64,000 bases of DNA from Lingula anatina (lineage: Eukaryota > Brachiopoda > Lingulata > Lingulida > Lingulidae): assembly GCF_001039355.2 (NCBI RefSeq), contig NW_019774491.1:16630-80629 (forward strand). Direction: 5' to 3'. The notes beneath the pieces were generated by a model. The model saw only the letters and a program-made list of their open reading frames with translations. It had not been told where the DNA came from and made no database searches. The translations under genes were made by a program, and so were the position numbers. Below, piece after piece: positions 26,032-39,900 of this stretch (positions are counted from its first letter, which is position 1; the number at the start of each line of letters is the position of its first letter).

Positions 26032-27362
26032 CTACCAAATAAGGAAACAAAACCTGCAGCGCCATCTATAGTAATTGTCTCCTGACACTTAAAAAATTGA
26101 CCTCACCATCTGTATTGATTATCTGGCATTTAAAAACCATCTCTGAGAAAACAGTAGCAGTGAAAGGAATGCACAGTTGTTTTATCCCTTAAAATATTTA
26201 AAGTCATAAAGCACCTGAATCTATTGCACTTGGTGACCCAGTTTCCAACTTATATCAAGTCATCCCACATGCACAAAGCACATGAATATGTAAGATTATT
26301 GATATAATTAATGTCATAATCAAGGCATATACGATGGCATTAATATTTTGGCATCCAAAAAAAGGAACAGAACAACAACAAAATATAATAATAAACAGAT
26401 AAATAAGCCTTTAATATGTTGAAAGCAAATAATAAGTATAAGATCATAATAATCTTATCAAATTGAAAGGAGAAATCAAATTCAAAATCTACCTTTAATA
26501 GCAGGATCAGCCTGTGCAGGGCTAGCTCTATCAGAGGGCCTGGCAGGTGTTGTTGAGTTAAACCCTGGGATAGCCTGTGGGGGGTGTGGGGCTATGGAGT
26601 GACCCCCCTGGGCCTGTTGGGGATACATATGTCCCCCAGACATCATCTGGTAATTAAGCTGCCCCTGTTGTTGGGGGGTTTGGTATGGAGTCCCAGGGGT
26701 GCTACCCTGAGAGGGTTGGTAAGGGGTCCCCGGGGTGTTATTTCCATGGGGGTATGGAATGCCTGGCCTCTGGGGTGGGGTGTGGGTGTGGGGGTAAGCC
26801 ATGCCACCGTGCATCATGCCCTGGGGAGGTCCATGCTGCTGTTGTTGGGGAGCCATGCCTTTGAAATAAACAGAAAACATGCACACCTACAGGCACTGCC
26901 CTGCTGTCTACATATACAACATGACATTGTACAAAATACACATTGATTAAATAACTAATCTGGGTTCATACTAGCATAAAAACATTTATTACTTTACAGC
27001 CAATTCATAATACACATAAATCATAATCACAAAAAAGGTTTGCTGCATTTTGGTTTAGCAAGGGACTAACAAAATTTAAAGCAAAACAGAATTTCCACTT
27101 TTAATTTATATTTCAATATAAATACTAATTACTAAAAACACTGTTCCAGTGATTTTGGTCATACCTGAATGAACATGCTAATGTCTTTTAATTTCAGCAA
27201 GTTTTCAATAATGCAAAGACTTTTTAAAATTGTTCAGGTAATTGTGCTAGAAGCACAAAATGTAAAAAGAAATGTGCAGCATTACCAGCCTCTAATTACT
27301 ATTTTGATGTTGATGATCACTAAATGTACTGGCAGTACATTATGTCAAAAAGAAAAAAAATG

Positions 27363-27403
<41 letters not shown>

Positions 27404-28291
27404 CCCCAAAAAAATTATAATGCTAGTCTGAACCCAGTGCACATAGACTATGTATGTATAAATATTGTAAAATTAATATAAAATATCAGGTGATAATAAG
27501 AAATATGCAGAAGAAAGCATAAACATGGGTGGCTATAAGGAGATATAGTCTACACTTAATATGATAATAAAAATATTCAATAACATGCTGCAAACAGTGA
27601 TGTGGATCAAAATACAACCATGCATTATAATGTCTCTAACACTGGCTAAATAACAACAATGCAACAACACAAAATACTGTAAACGAGTAACTTGTTGAAC
27701 CACACTGACTGAAACATGTTTTAGTCAAGCAATATTAAAAAATTTATATAATCCCCCTACGCTTTTGCTATATGAACCCAGCAACACAATGGCCTACATG
27801 ATGTGTTAGTTGAACCAACAACACAATGACCTCTACATTGTGCTATCTGAGCACAACTAACACAATGCTCGATTTATCCTGTTAGTTGAATCAACAGCAT
27901 GATCAGAACTCTATTGTGCTATTAGAGCACAACTAACACAGCGACCATCTACATTGTGATAGTTGAGCACATACACAATTTCTTTTATATAAGAACACAG
28001 CACCTTATATTAATTACCATCATTATCATTACCTTGGCCCATGTACTGCATCCCATGCATTGGTTGCATGCCCTGGGGTGGGGGCATCTGGTTGGGATAC
28101 CTCTGCTGCTGCTGAGGATAACCAGGAGGATAACCTACACAGACATGCAATTAGTTTAGTTCCAGTATTCAAAACCCAAATGAAAAGTAATAAATGCGTC
28201 AAAAATTTCTGACGCCAGCAAAATTGTTGTTCTACTTTTCTATGGTTTGACAAATTGTGACGTTCATGGCTTTCAAAATCTCTTTAAAAAA

Positions 28292-28379
<88 letters not shown>

Positions 28380-31300
28380 TAATATTAATGCAGGACATTT
28401 TCATTATTTAAAAAGTGTGTCAATTAGGTTTTGGAAATGTTAGTTCATGTTTGTTGCAAGGAAGATGTGGAAATTCTATAGCATTTCATTCTGCCAAGTG
28501 GTGCTTCAAAGCCTATGCCTGGTACTTGAGTGCTTCAGTGCAATCTTTCACAGAACACTCACCTTGCATGTGTTGCTGTGGATACATCCCTGGGGTCATC
28601 TGGCCATGTCCAGCCACCCCCGGGGACCCTGTCCTGTACCCTGGGACTGGAGACTGAGCTGCCTGGGCCTCGGCCTCTGCCGCCCTCTTAGCATCGTTGA
28701 TCTCTGCCTGTTTCTTGGCCTTTTCCTCATAGCGCCTCTTTTCTTCATCTGGAAGACTCTTCCACTAAATAAATAAAGATTACAGCATAAGTCACAAATT
28801 ATATATAAGTAGAAATCATGGGAGCTGAAGCAAATGTAAAGAAAGAAGTGTCTTTAAGCTAACCACAATAACTCTGTGGAGCTATAAAACCCCAATCAAG
28901 TGCATTAAAAACCTTGTACAAAATCACAAAATATCTATGTCTCTCAGACTGGCATTTATTATTATCACAACTGACTTTAAATCTAGTGCGATTACAGGTT
29001 AAACTATCCAGTACTCAGCCCTTACATTGTTCCCGACCACTTTACTGAGCTCTCCAAATGAGTAGTCAGGATGCTGGTCCTTGAGTTTCTTCCTCACTTC
29101 TGCTGCGTATATGATATATCCTGTGGGCTTACGGTTCCTCTTTTGCTAAAATTCAGAAAAATGGTTAAATACTTAGTAACAGGTATTCAGACACCTCTGT
29201 ACAAGAAGTATTCTCACACTAGGATACATATTGCTTGAACCATCATCTGCAAATTTCAACACAGACAACAAGAAAAAACAATTAAAAAATTGTATATATA
29301 TTTACATCCTTACAGTCAATTTTAACTAAATCAATGAGTAATTTTTAAATTTATTTAGATTACAGATCTCAAGTTGAAGAAGAAAATATCATCAGACATC
29401 TAGAAATTCTATCTACTGTCCTACTAACCACCTTCTTAGCTGGCTTTCCCTCAACAGACGCTGAAGATGGCGTAGCAGGCCTTGCATGCAATTCATCAAA
29501 ACTGGTGTTATAACTGAAGCTGTGCTCCATCATGCTGTCTTCATCCATGTTGCTAGGTGGCGCCTCTGTCATCTCAGATGCCATGTCGTCTGCTGGCTCA
29601 TCAACTGCAGCCAGAAGATGAGGTGATGGCACCTTGACATTAAAATAAATAGGACAAAAATGAATACTTGGCCAAATTTTTGATGCAATGTAACATTTGG
29701 AAAAGTAATAATAAAAAAAACAAAGGTTTCACCTGAAAACAATGTATTATCCTAAATTTTGAGAAAAGTGGAATAGAAGATAATTATTCACCGTACATTT
29801 GAGTACCTGAAATATGTTCACTTATGATATATAAAAACAAGAATTGTGTACATATCAGTAGACATCTTTAAGGGCAATATCTTCCCCTTTATATAGCCTT
29901 CTTTCCATCAAAAATATATTTACCTTCTTAGGTGTGATGGACTTTCTAAAGAAGTAGATTTCATCATCTGTGACTTTAGGTGACAAAGTAATTTTCTGGA
30001 AAAAAGTTTTTTTAATCAGTTTTATCTGTGAAAACAAGTTTTTCAAAATATTTTGTAAAATAATCTTAAATCTGAAGATCTCAATTACTCAATGAACATT
30101 AGAAAACACCACGCAGGACAGTCACTCAAAATAAATACAACAATTAAAAAAACAAAATGACTTAATATCACTGTTTTGGCTTTATATACAATGATTTGAC
30201 ACTGGGCTTACCTTGGAGCTTTTGGACATTTTTCTAATAGTTTTTTCTGCCTCCACATATTTGGACTCACAGACATAGACATCTTTCTCTGGGTATTCTG
30301 TGGGTCGGCCTATAATAGAAAAACAAAAAATACATACATATGCTATCAATTACAGACTTGATACAGACTTGGTACTGGAGATACTTGTCACTCAACAAAC
30401 TATCTTTTCATTTGAATCAATAATTTTAATTTGAGCTGTAATAGCTGTAGGATTTACATCACTATTGATGACAAATTCAAGCATTTTCACACCAAAAAAA
30501 TTATTGTTTCTGTATTCAAATTTTCATTTTATGCTGACAAAAGGAAAATTATGTAACGCATGTGAAAAATACTTCCCTTTCACAAAAAAATATCTCTTGA
30601 TAATTGTTAGAAACATAAAATTGTTTATAAGTCACTAACTTACTTGTACAAAACTCCTTGTAGAAAAGCACAGCACACTTCCCCACTATATTAGCCAGTG
30701 AGTATGTAATGGGCTCCGTGTCACTGTGGAAAACCTCTCTTCTGAAGAACAGTCTGGTAGGTGGATGCTCCACTTCTAGAGGATACAAATACTTTGGGCC
30801 CTGAATGTACACTGCACCCCTGAAATAATTGAAAGAGATGATATTTAACAGTGATATTTTATTTCAAAGTAAAAACTCATCCAATACTAGTTAAATGCAT
30901 CTATCTGTTAGAAGCTGCTTATTTCTAAATGGGTCACAAATACTTTTTATGTTCACTGTACAAAAAGAGGTAGTGATAATATTCAATAGTACTACTTTTA
31001 TTTTCTGTTCAAATTTACCCAATTGAATTATAATTAACTGAAAAAGATAACAAAGGTGACAAATAAACAGACATGAAACAAAAGAAAGATTTGAAATAAT
31101 TTCCATTATGTAAACTTGCACAACTGAGAATATGAAGTTTTAATAATAATGAAAATATACTTATTTTCTGACCCACGTTAAACATAAATAGAACTCCTAG
31201 CCCATCCCCTACCTCTGGTCTGCCCACATCTTGTCTATCTTGACAATGATAGGCATTTCCCTCTCTGTTTTCACATAGACATGATCATCTGAAAATTGAA

Positions 31301-33043
31301 CAAGATCAATAATATCTTAAGGAAAACAAACATTTTACTTGCAATAACTGACCAAAAAAATAATGACTCAGATGAAATAATGACCAGAAAATAGTTGCAT
31401 AGTTGTCAAATGAGAAAAAAATGTTAGTTAGAAAATCATACATAACCAAAACGTATTTTGGCAGAATATATTCATCTAAACAGCTCACAAAAATGTGCCA
31501 CTTCGGAGGTACCACATTGGAGGTACAACATGCAGACCAATGCTGGTCAAGATCTACATCAAACAGTCTGAAAGTTTAACCTGAAAAATACCTGCTGCAT
31601 ACCTGCAGATTTACTGTCAAGCAACAAGAATCACTTGACCATTGCCACTTCTGAAGTTGTTTTTTTTTTCTTTTTTTAAAGTCAGTCTGTGACTGAAATC
31701 CAAGCAGTTTCCCCCTGTCTGCAGTTCTATATCTTACCTAGTTTGAAGCAGCCATTAGGAGCAATGAACTGCTCATAGTATGTTATTCCTTCCTCAGGAG
31801 TGGCAACTTCCTGAATGACAACCTAAAGTAAATATCAAATGTAAAACATTTAAAATGTTTTGTTCAAAGAAAAAAGAATGACTTTACTATTAAGACAGTT
31901 CTTGGTCTAATGTAATAATGTCATATTCATAAAATTGTTTTTATTGAGGGCATTTGACAAAACAACTTTTTATACATGATATATGATGTAAACTACCAAC
32001 ACAAGCTTTTATGAGCCATAATGCTAATATTCATTTAAGTTTCATAAAATGTGTTTTTGTAGTTTCTAAATTATTTAATCATTCTGAGAAGTACTAAAGA
32101 AAAATAATCCTTACACTTCTCCGCTTGTCTAGCAAAAACGGCTGTCCATCATCTCCAATATCCTCCTTGCCTCCCACCATTTTTTCTGCGAACACGGAGG
32201 CCACGCGTACTGTGGTTAGCATCTGTTCTCGTGGCACGATTTTAACGCTCTCATTGCGAGGCACCTGCCAGATCTTTATCTTTTTGAATGCTTTGTGTTT
32301 TGCAGAGTACCTTGATTCACAGACGTACACATCCTTGTCTGGGAAACCCTGTTATATTAGAACAGTATTAAACATGTTGGAATTAAAGAAAATTGTTTCT
32401 TAAAAAAGATTTAATATGTTGAAGGAATGATATAGGTGGAATGATTTAATTTTTTAAACCATCAAAAAAGGCAAAAAAAACAAAATGATTTTCATCAAAT
32501 TATCAAACATGAATGAACTCAAACAGGTCAGAGTTGTTATCTTTGTACTACAGGAAATATCTTTCTACTGTCAAAAGAGGATCTATCAACAAGTCCTTTT
32601 TTTTTTAATTACAATTTCAGAGCTTTGACATCCCAATTTCAGAGCTTTTGCACTAATTATGTTTTTATGTTTTCAAACACGAATAATTCTTTGACTTAGT
32701 TAGTGATGATAAAAATAAATGCATATGTATTTCAAACCCAATTACTACTTACCTCTGGTTTCATTTTAAAGTAGTCTTTGACAAACATGACAAAGCACTT
32801 GCCCAGCACTATGTTTAGTGGGACTCTGTCTGAGAAATCACTTCTGAACACCTCCTGGGAATGAGAAAGCAGATCAGTGTTATTATGCCCTGGACTATTT
32901 GCTTTCCAATTCCATATTTAAGTCCAGTTAATTAAGTATTGCTTAAGGCTTAATTTCTTTTTATGATATCAACAGTCCATATCTAAATTGTGAAAAATAG
33001 AAAACATAGAAATGCTGGTTTAAAACAACTTAAAGTTAACTGT

Positions 33044-33115
<72 letters not shown>

Positions 33116-33877
33116 TAAACTTCTAACCATTAGAGGTTTTTCCCTATGCAATTTTTTCTATAAATATTCTGTATCTTTCATAAACATCCTCCTAATGGTA
33201 TGGCTGTTGGGTACGTACCTTTTCAAGAAACTTTCTGGTTGCCAGATGATATGTTTCATTTGGTCGACAAAACCAGCAGCCATAGAGGAAGTTTTCTCCT
33301 GTGGGTTCTGTAGACAGGCGCTCTATGCACACGATGTGAGGCTCCAACCCTTTCTCCCTAGAAAGAACATCATAACTCCATGTACGTGTCACCACATACG
33401 CGATCTTGAAGAGTCTCATTTGATATGCGTTGATGTCAATATAGTATGGGTTCGTTTTATCATTAGCAAACTTTTAAACAGTATAAAAAATGGACAGGTA
33501 CTGCTGATGTAATACTGATCTGGTAAATTTTCCACCCTTATACCGATTAAAAGTTTTCTGTTGAAACAAAGAATATGAACATATTGGATGCCATTTAAAC
33601 TTCTCTTAGTACAGATTGTGATATAATACTTTTAAAATTTTTAAGCTAAGCTTTCAATTTTTGGTGGGGGCTATAAAATGAAATACTTTACATGTAATGT
33701 ACACTGTTTTCCAACGCATTACTGAACAATTGTCTATTACCTGACTCTTTGTGACTGCAAATTTTTTCAATGCTTAAGTTTGCATTCGCAGGAACTTGCA
33801 GGACTTAAGTTTTCACACAGGAACACATTTGTACCAAGCAAGATTTTTTTAATTATTTATTTATTTATTTATTTTTT

Positions 33878-33933
<56 letters not shown>

Positions 33934-36900
33934 AAGGGGGGAACTTGGAGGGAGGGTCCAGGGATAAAAATGGTAATGTGTATCCTACCTTGGCTCAATG
34001 TACACAAAGTCCCCCACTGAATAGGTCTGACCACCATAACTCACACTGTTCTCACCAATGTCTTCTTGCTGTAATTTTGCATAATTATCACATATTTGAA
34101 ATGATTCCAAAATTCTGAGGAAAAAAGTAAATAATGAAAGAGAATGACTACTGTAGTAAATAGATATTGATTTGACTGGACTTAAATATTTTCTATAAAT
34201 TTCATAAAAATAAATTGTGGGGTCAACTTAATGTCATTTTATGTAAGAAACTATGAAAATTATATAAGGTTCACAATAAATAGCTAAATATCTTTAAAAG
34301 CATACTTCTTTTTCTTGTTCTTTTTTGTTTGTTTCTTCTGCCTGTTTCTTTTCTTCATCTTCACGCATCTCTTTTGGCAGCTTCTCCTGTTTCTCCTCAT
34401 CCAGAGCACTCTGCAGGTGTTTCTCAGTGTAACTGAGCGCAGGCGTTAACAAGAGCTCCCCGTTCTTGCAGAGCTCATCACGAATCTTGATAAAAAACAT
34501 CTGCATTTCAACAGCGTCTTCGTAAAGTTGGGAGTCTGTGCGGCTAACCTTGCGTGCGTATGAAAACACCTCAAACATGTCTTCTTGAAATCTGTCCAGT
34601 CTGCGATATCTTCCCTGAAAAATGGAATTGGATGCATTAATATATGCTGCTATCTCATCAAACAGCAAATTTCTCCTTGAATTTTTAAAACTTTCTGAAA
34701 AGGCTTCAAATTATAAGGAAAGTGTTCATAATTTTTATGATTTCTTCATTACATGCACAGCCACAGTTTTCAAAAGAGGAAATGATACATACCCTGTCTA
34801 AATTTCTTTTGATTTGGTCAAATGTAAGAGGTTTTCTGGAATCAAAAAGTTAACATGATAGTTAAGTATAAAACCCAACCAATACTTGAAAATGCATCAC
34901 ATTAAAGAATGTAAATGTTTCTAACTGCACCACCAAAGTGCACTCATCTCATTCATTAAAAGAATTTAAGCACTTGAAATACTATGTTACTTGGCATTTT
35001 AAAAATACCATGCTCCATGAACCAACAATAAAAGCAGTTGAATGCCTCCTTTCCTCCCCCACTTAGAGAGAGAGAGAGAGAGAGAGAGAGAGTGTGTCTA
35101 ACATTTAAGACTTACACAGTCACAACTGGTTGCTCTCCCTCCTGTTCTGCAACCTCTTTCGAGGGCAACTCAGCAAAGGAGTCACTATAGCAACGACCTT
35201 CTTCATCCTGAAACGAACAAAATTAGGAACCTTGCTCACATCAATTTCTACTTTGATTTTCCCATTTTTAATCAATAGCAAAAATAATCAAGAATTGTCA
35301 TCATAAATCCAGTGCTATAAAATATTTACACGAGATTGTCGACTGACAGATAAGTTATCCCACCCCATACAAACCTGGTAGTTGTAGACAGAAATGAAGA
35401 GATTAGTCATCATTTCCAGCACCACAGCTTTTACATCTGGGACTTCATTATCATCTTCCTCATCTTGCAGCTCTCCTTTCTTCTCCAGACACACTCTCTG
35501 CAGTGTGAGGGCATCCTGGACAGGGAAAGACACATAGACAATATTAAGAACTACTTGACCTGTAGATAATTACACTTACAATTTAATGAATTCTCTATCC
35601 AGGTGAGATGAAACATCCCTTAAATTTATAATCAACTCTTTACCTTCAAAATTAAAAACCGTCATCATTTTTTTCATCATTACTACCTCTGCCAAGGAGA
35701 TTATGTTTTCACCTCTGTTTGTCTGTTATTTTGATGTGTGTTTGTCACAAGTTTAGCTCAAAAATTTTAGGATGGATTTTGATAAAAATTTTCAGGATAG
35801 GTCAGAAATGTGCTAACTTGAAATTGTTTAGGTTAATTAATTTATTAGTTAACTATTTGTCGCAGAAGAGGTCTGTGCTCTCTGAGTGTTTTTCTAGTTA
35901 CTACCATTATCAATATTATAAACAATATGATAAACACCACTCAATCCACCCGTCTCTGTCATTTCCTCCTCACCTTGTATATGAGAGAGTCTGGCTCATT
36001 AAACTTGCAGGCATTGTCAAACATGAGTACAAAGTCTGAGACCAGGTCTTCCAGGCTCTCGTACTTGTTGTTTGTCATCTTGCCAAAGATGTGCTGCATA
36101 TCTATAGGCTTCTTGATTACTTCGTAGTAGTTAGGATACTCCTGTGAAAAAATATGACATATGTTTATAGTGGTCATCAATGTGCTTTCTATCTCTTAAT
36201 AAATCATCAAATTACGTTTTTTTTATTTTTGGGTTCATTCACACTCTTTAGAAACAATACACTCTTTTATCATTATCATCATTATTATTATACAAGAGAT
36301 AACAAAAAGAGATAACGAAAAGAAATAACGAAAACTACTGTACTCGATGTCAGCATACATACTAGTCTAACACCCCATTTCCATAGATTAGATCGACCTA
36401 CTTTAGATCGACCTAACTCCCTGGGGGTTCACGCTAAATAGCTGTCAGCCGGGCGGACACGAAAGTTAATAAACCCTTACAGCTTGTAGTAGGCGGGGAC
36501 GGACACTTAAGGGGGATTATCTGACAGTAATCTAGTGAGACTCCCCGCGGTGATAGATCGATCTAAAGTTGTGGGAATAGACCCTAAGATTACACCTTTG
36601 GGACAACTGTGCGTGTAAAAAAAAAAGGAAAGGGGCAACTAATATGAAATAAACAATTCTTCAAATTGCACTTATCTTTTCTTCACATCTGGCAACATAG
36701 AAGAAATGACCCTAGTGTCAGTAAACACATGTCCACTCACCAGTCTGGAAGGCAGTTTCATGAAGGGAGGACACAGTACTCTGCCCCTGGAGTCTGTGAA
36801 GTTGGCTATGATGTCATAGACTTGCTGTAGCTTCTGAGCCAATGGAGACAAACTCTTGGATTTGGGACGACTGACAAACAAAATCAACAAACAATTTATT

Positions 36901-39900
36901 TATCACAAAATATATTAGAACAGATAAGCAAACACTTTTCCACAGATTTAACATTTTTCTTTTAATTTGAAATCTGTCAAATAAAATTCATGTATTCGCC
37001 TGGATACAGAATATGATGACCACAGAACAACACTCTTTTGTCAGAAAAACCAACAATTTCACCTTCTTTGTGAAAAATGGGTGGCATTGGGTAAAACAGA
37101 TATATATCAGAGACAAGAATTATTTTTTAGCCTCTATGTGTAAAAGTGAGAATATTTAACAAAATTCAGTGCAATAGGATTTTCAATGTCTCTTGTGCAG
37201 TGACGATAAAAAACAGACTGTTTCTTTTAAGAGACTTTATGTGTTTGTATGAGGCCTTTTGATAGGGCTTGAAAGATCTTGCTGCTTAGGTATAAAACTC
37301 ATTAGTCTCATTAGAAAAAATTTTATTTTTTCACAATATTTATGCAAAAAGGTATCAATAAATATAGACTAACTTCTTCTGTCCTTGTTTAGAGGGTGGT
37401 GACAGTGGTGTGAGGTTTCTTATCTTCTGTTTCAGCACTCTTTCTAGCGTCTGTGAATCTTGGTAGACCAGAGAAGACTCCTCATTGTAATGTCTGGCAT
37501 TACTGAACATCAGCTTGAGGTCCGCTATCAGGGCTTGCTCTGTAGTATACTGAAAAAGTGAATGAATTCATTCAGTACAGCAAAATTATTGTTAGGTAAT
37601 AACATCATACAACTTAAACAATACTTGCAAAAATAATTTCAGCATATTTTCAGAAGTAAAAAATTGTTAAAAACTTTAACAGCATGGAATACACTTGTAA
37701 AAATTAATCATTTGGAAAAGCTAAAACGTTCATAGTAACCTATTTATAAGGAAACACTTTTAAAATTTCTTTCAGTGCCAAAAAGTTTCACGCAGAAAAA
37801 ATAATACAGAACTTAAAAACTGTAACGCACATATAACAGAAATGTGTATAACTACCTTTTCTTCCATTATCTTAGTCTTGATGGTATTCATGTCAATGGG
37901 TTCAGAAATGACTTGATAATAATCAGGGTATTCCTTCTTTGAAGGTAGCTCAATGAAGATATCTATCAGTGAGCGGTTTTCTTCCTGAACAGGAAAATCA
38001 AAAATGATAAAAAAATTATATGTTTATCAGAAAATATGAGTTAGTTGGTTTCAGAAGGTAATGTGATCATAATAATATAGTAATTCAAAATTTTCATGAA
38101 AAGCAAAGCAGAAAACAAAAGAAGCAAAATTTTCCAACCATTTTCCTTACACTACTCCAAAGCAAGTCTATATCTTACAAAAATAATAACTTTTTCCCCC
38201 ACCCACCAAGTTTAAAAGGAGAGCTACTAATAAACATTCCGCTTATAAATCATTTCAATTCAAATACCAGACATGAGCCTAGGTTTCAAAAATATATATA
38301 TCTGAACATTTATCGAATCTCAGACAAGACAAATCTCAGGAACCATCAGAACTGAATTAAAAAATGCAGAATTCCGCTTTTCCGCAGAAAAAGCTCATGT
38401 CTGAAATACAGCATTACCAAAGCAGCTCAAACTGTGACAGAACATTAACACACAAGCAGCTAGTGAAGTAACACAAAACAGAGCAGTTTTCACACCTGGA
38501 AGTTAAATACTGTATCATAGAGAACATTGATCCGTTTCTTCAAAGCCTCTTCATAGGGCAGGGGTTTGCGGCCTGGCTTCTTTCTCTCTTTTTCTGGTTT
38601 TGGAGTTACAATAACGGTGGCTGACTGCTCTTCTTCATCTTCTGAACCATGGAGTTCCTTCTGGTGAAATGAAAGGGAAAAAATACTTGTACAATAATAA
38701 CCATGATAATATTTTTTTACAATTAGTCACAAAAAATAAATCTCAAATCCTAGACCTTTTTAAATTATATTTTGCTTTTCCTCCTTGAAAAGTCAGTATT
38801 GCTCAAAGTTGACAGGGAAATAGGATTCCCCACTTGTAAATAAGTCAAAAGGCAGGTTCACATCAGGACTAACTTAGACCTGGGGCTCATTTCACAAAAG
38901 AACTTTACCCCCCCCCCCCCCCCCCACAACACCCCACCACTCTCCCCAAATCAAAAACATATTGTCTACATTAGCCAAAAATAATTTAATGGTAGCTCAG
39001 TTTAATAGGACATTAATCCTGATTAATAAAAAGAAAGAAATGTCAAATGATTTTTTAAAAGATCAGTAGTTGCTTTCTTTAAGTGGACTACTACCGTTTA
39101 TCTTGTTATTGAACTGAAGCAGACTATAATGTTTGGTACTAAAGTCAAGACCAATTTTCAGTCTNNNNNNNNNNNNNNNNNNNNNNNNNNNNNNNNNNNN
39201 NNNNNNNNNNNNNNNNNNNNNNNNNNNNNNNNNNNNNNNNNNNNNNNNNNNNNNNNNNNNNNNNNNNNNNNNNNNNNNNNNNNNNNNNNNNNNNNNNNNN
39301 NNNNNNNNNNNNNNNNNNNNNNNNNNNNNNNNNNNNNNNNNNNNNNNNNNNNNNNNNNNNNNNNNNNNNNNNNNNNNNNNGGGAAATAGGATTCCCCCCT
39401 TGTAAATAAGTCAAAAGGCAGGTTCACATCAGGGCTAACTTAGACCTGGGGCCCTCTTTCACAAAACAACTTTACCCCCCCCCCCCCCCACAACACCCCA
39501 CCACTCTCCCCAAATCAAAAACATATTGTCTACATTAGCCAAAAATAATTTAATGGTAGCTCAGTTTAATAGGACATTAATCCTGATTAATAAAAAGAAA
39601 GAAATGTCAAATGATTTTTTTAAAAGATCAGTAGTTGCTTTCTTTAAGTGGACTACTACCGTTTATCTTGTTATTGAACTGAAGCAGACTATAATGTTTG
39701 GTACTAAAGTCAAGACCAATTTTCAGTCTTTGGTGAAGCCAACCTACATGGAGACCTGCCTGAGACTTTGAACATGGAGCTACATCTGATTCAAAACAAA
39801 AATTTTCAGCCAATTTGTTTTAAAAAAACAGACATCAGATATTATTTCCATATTAAATGTGAAGATGATGCCACCTGACAGATCTAACAGTGCATTAAGT

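Noticed and set aside
39129-39427. Open frames crossing the N-run
   Set aside because: They consist almost entirely of undefined residues and are artefacts of the gap.
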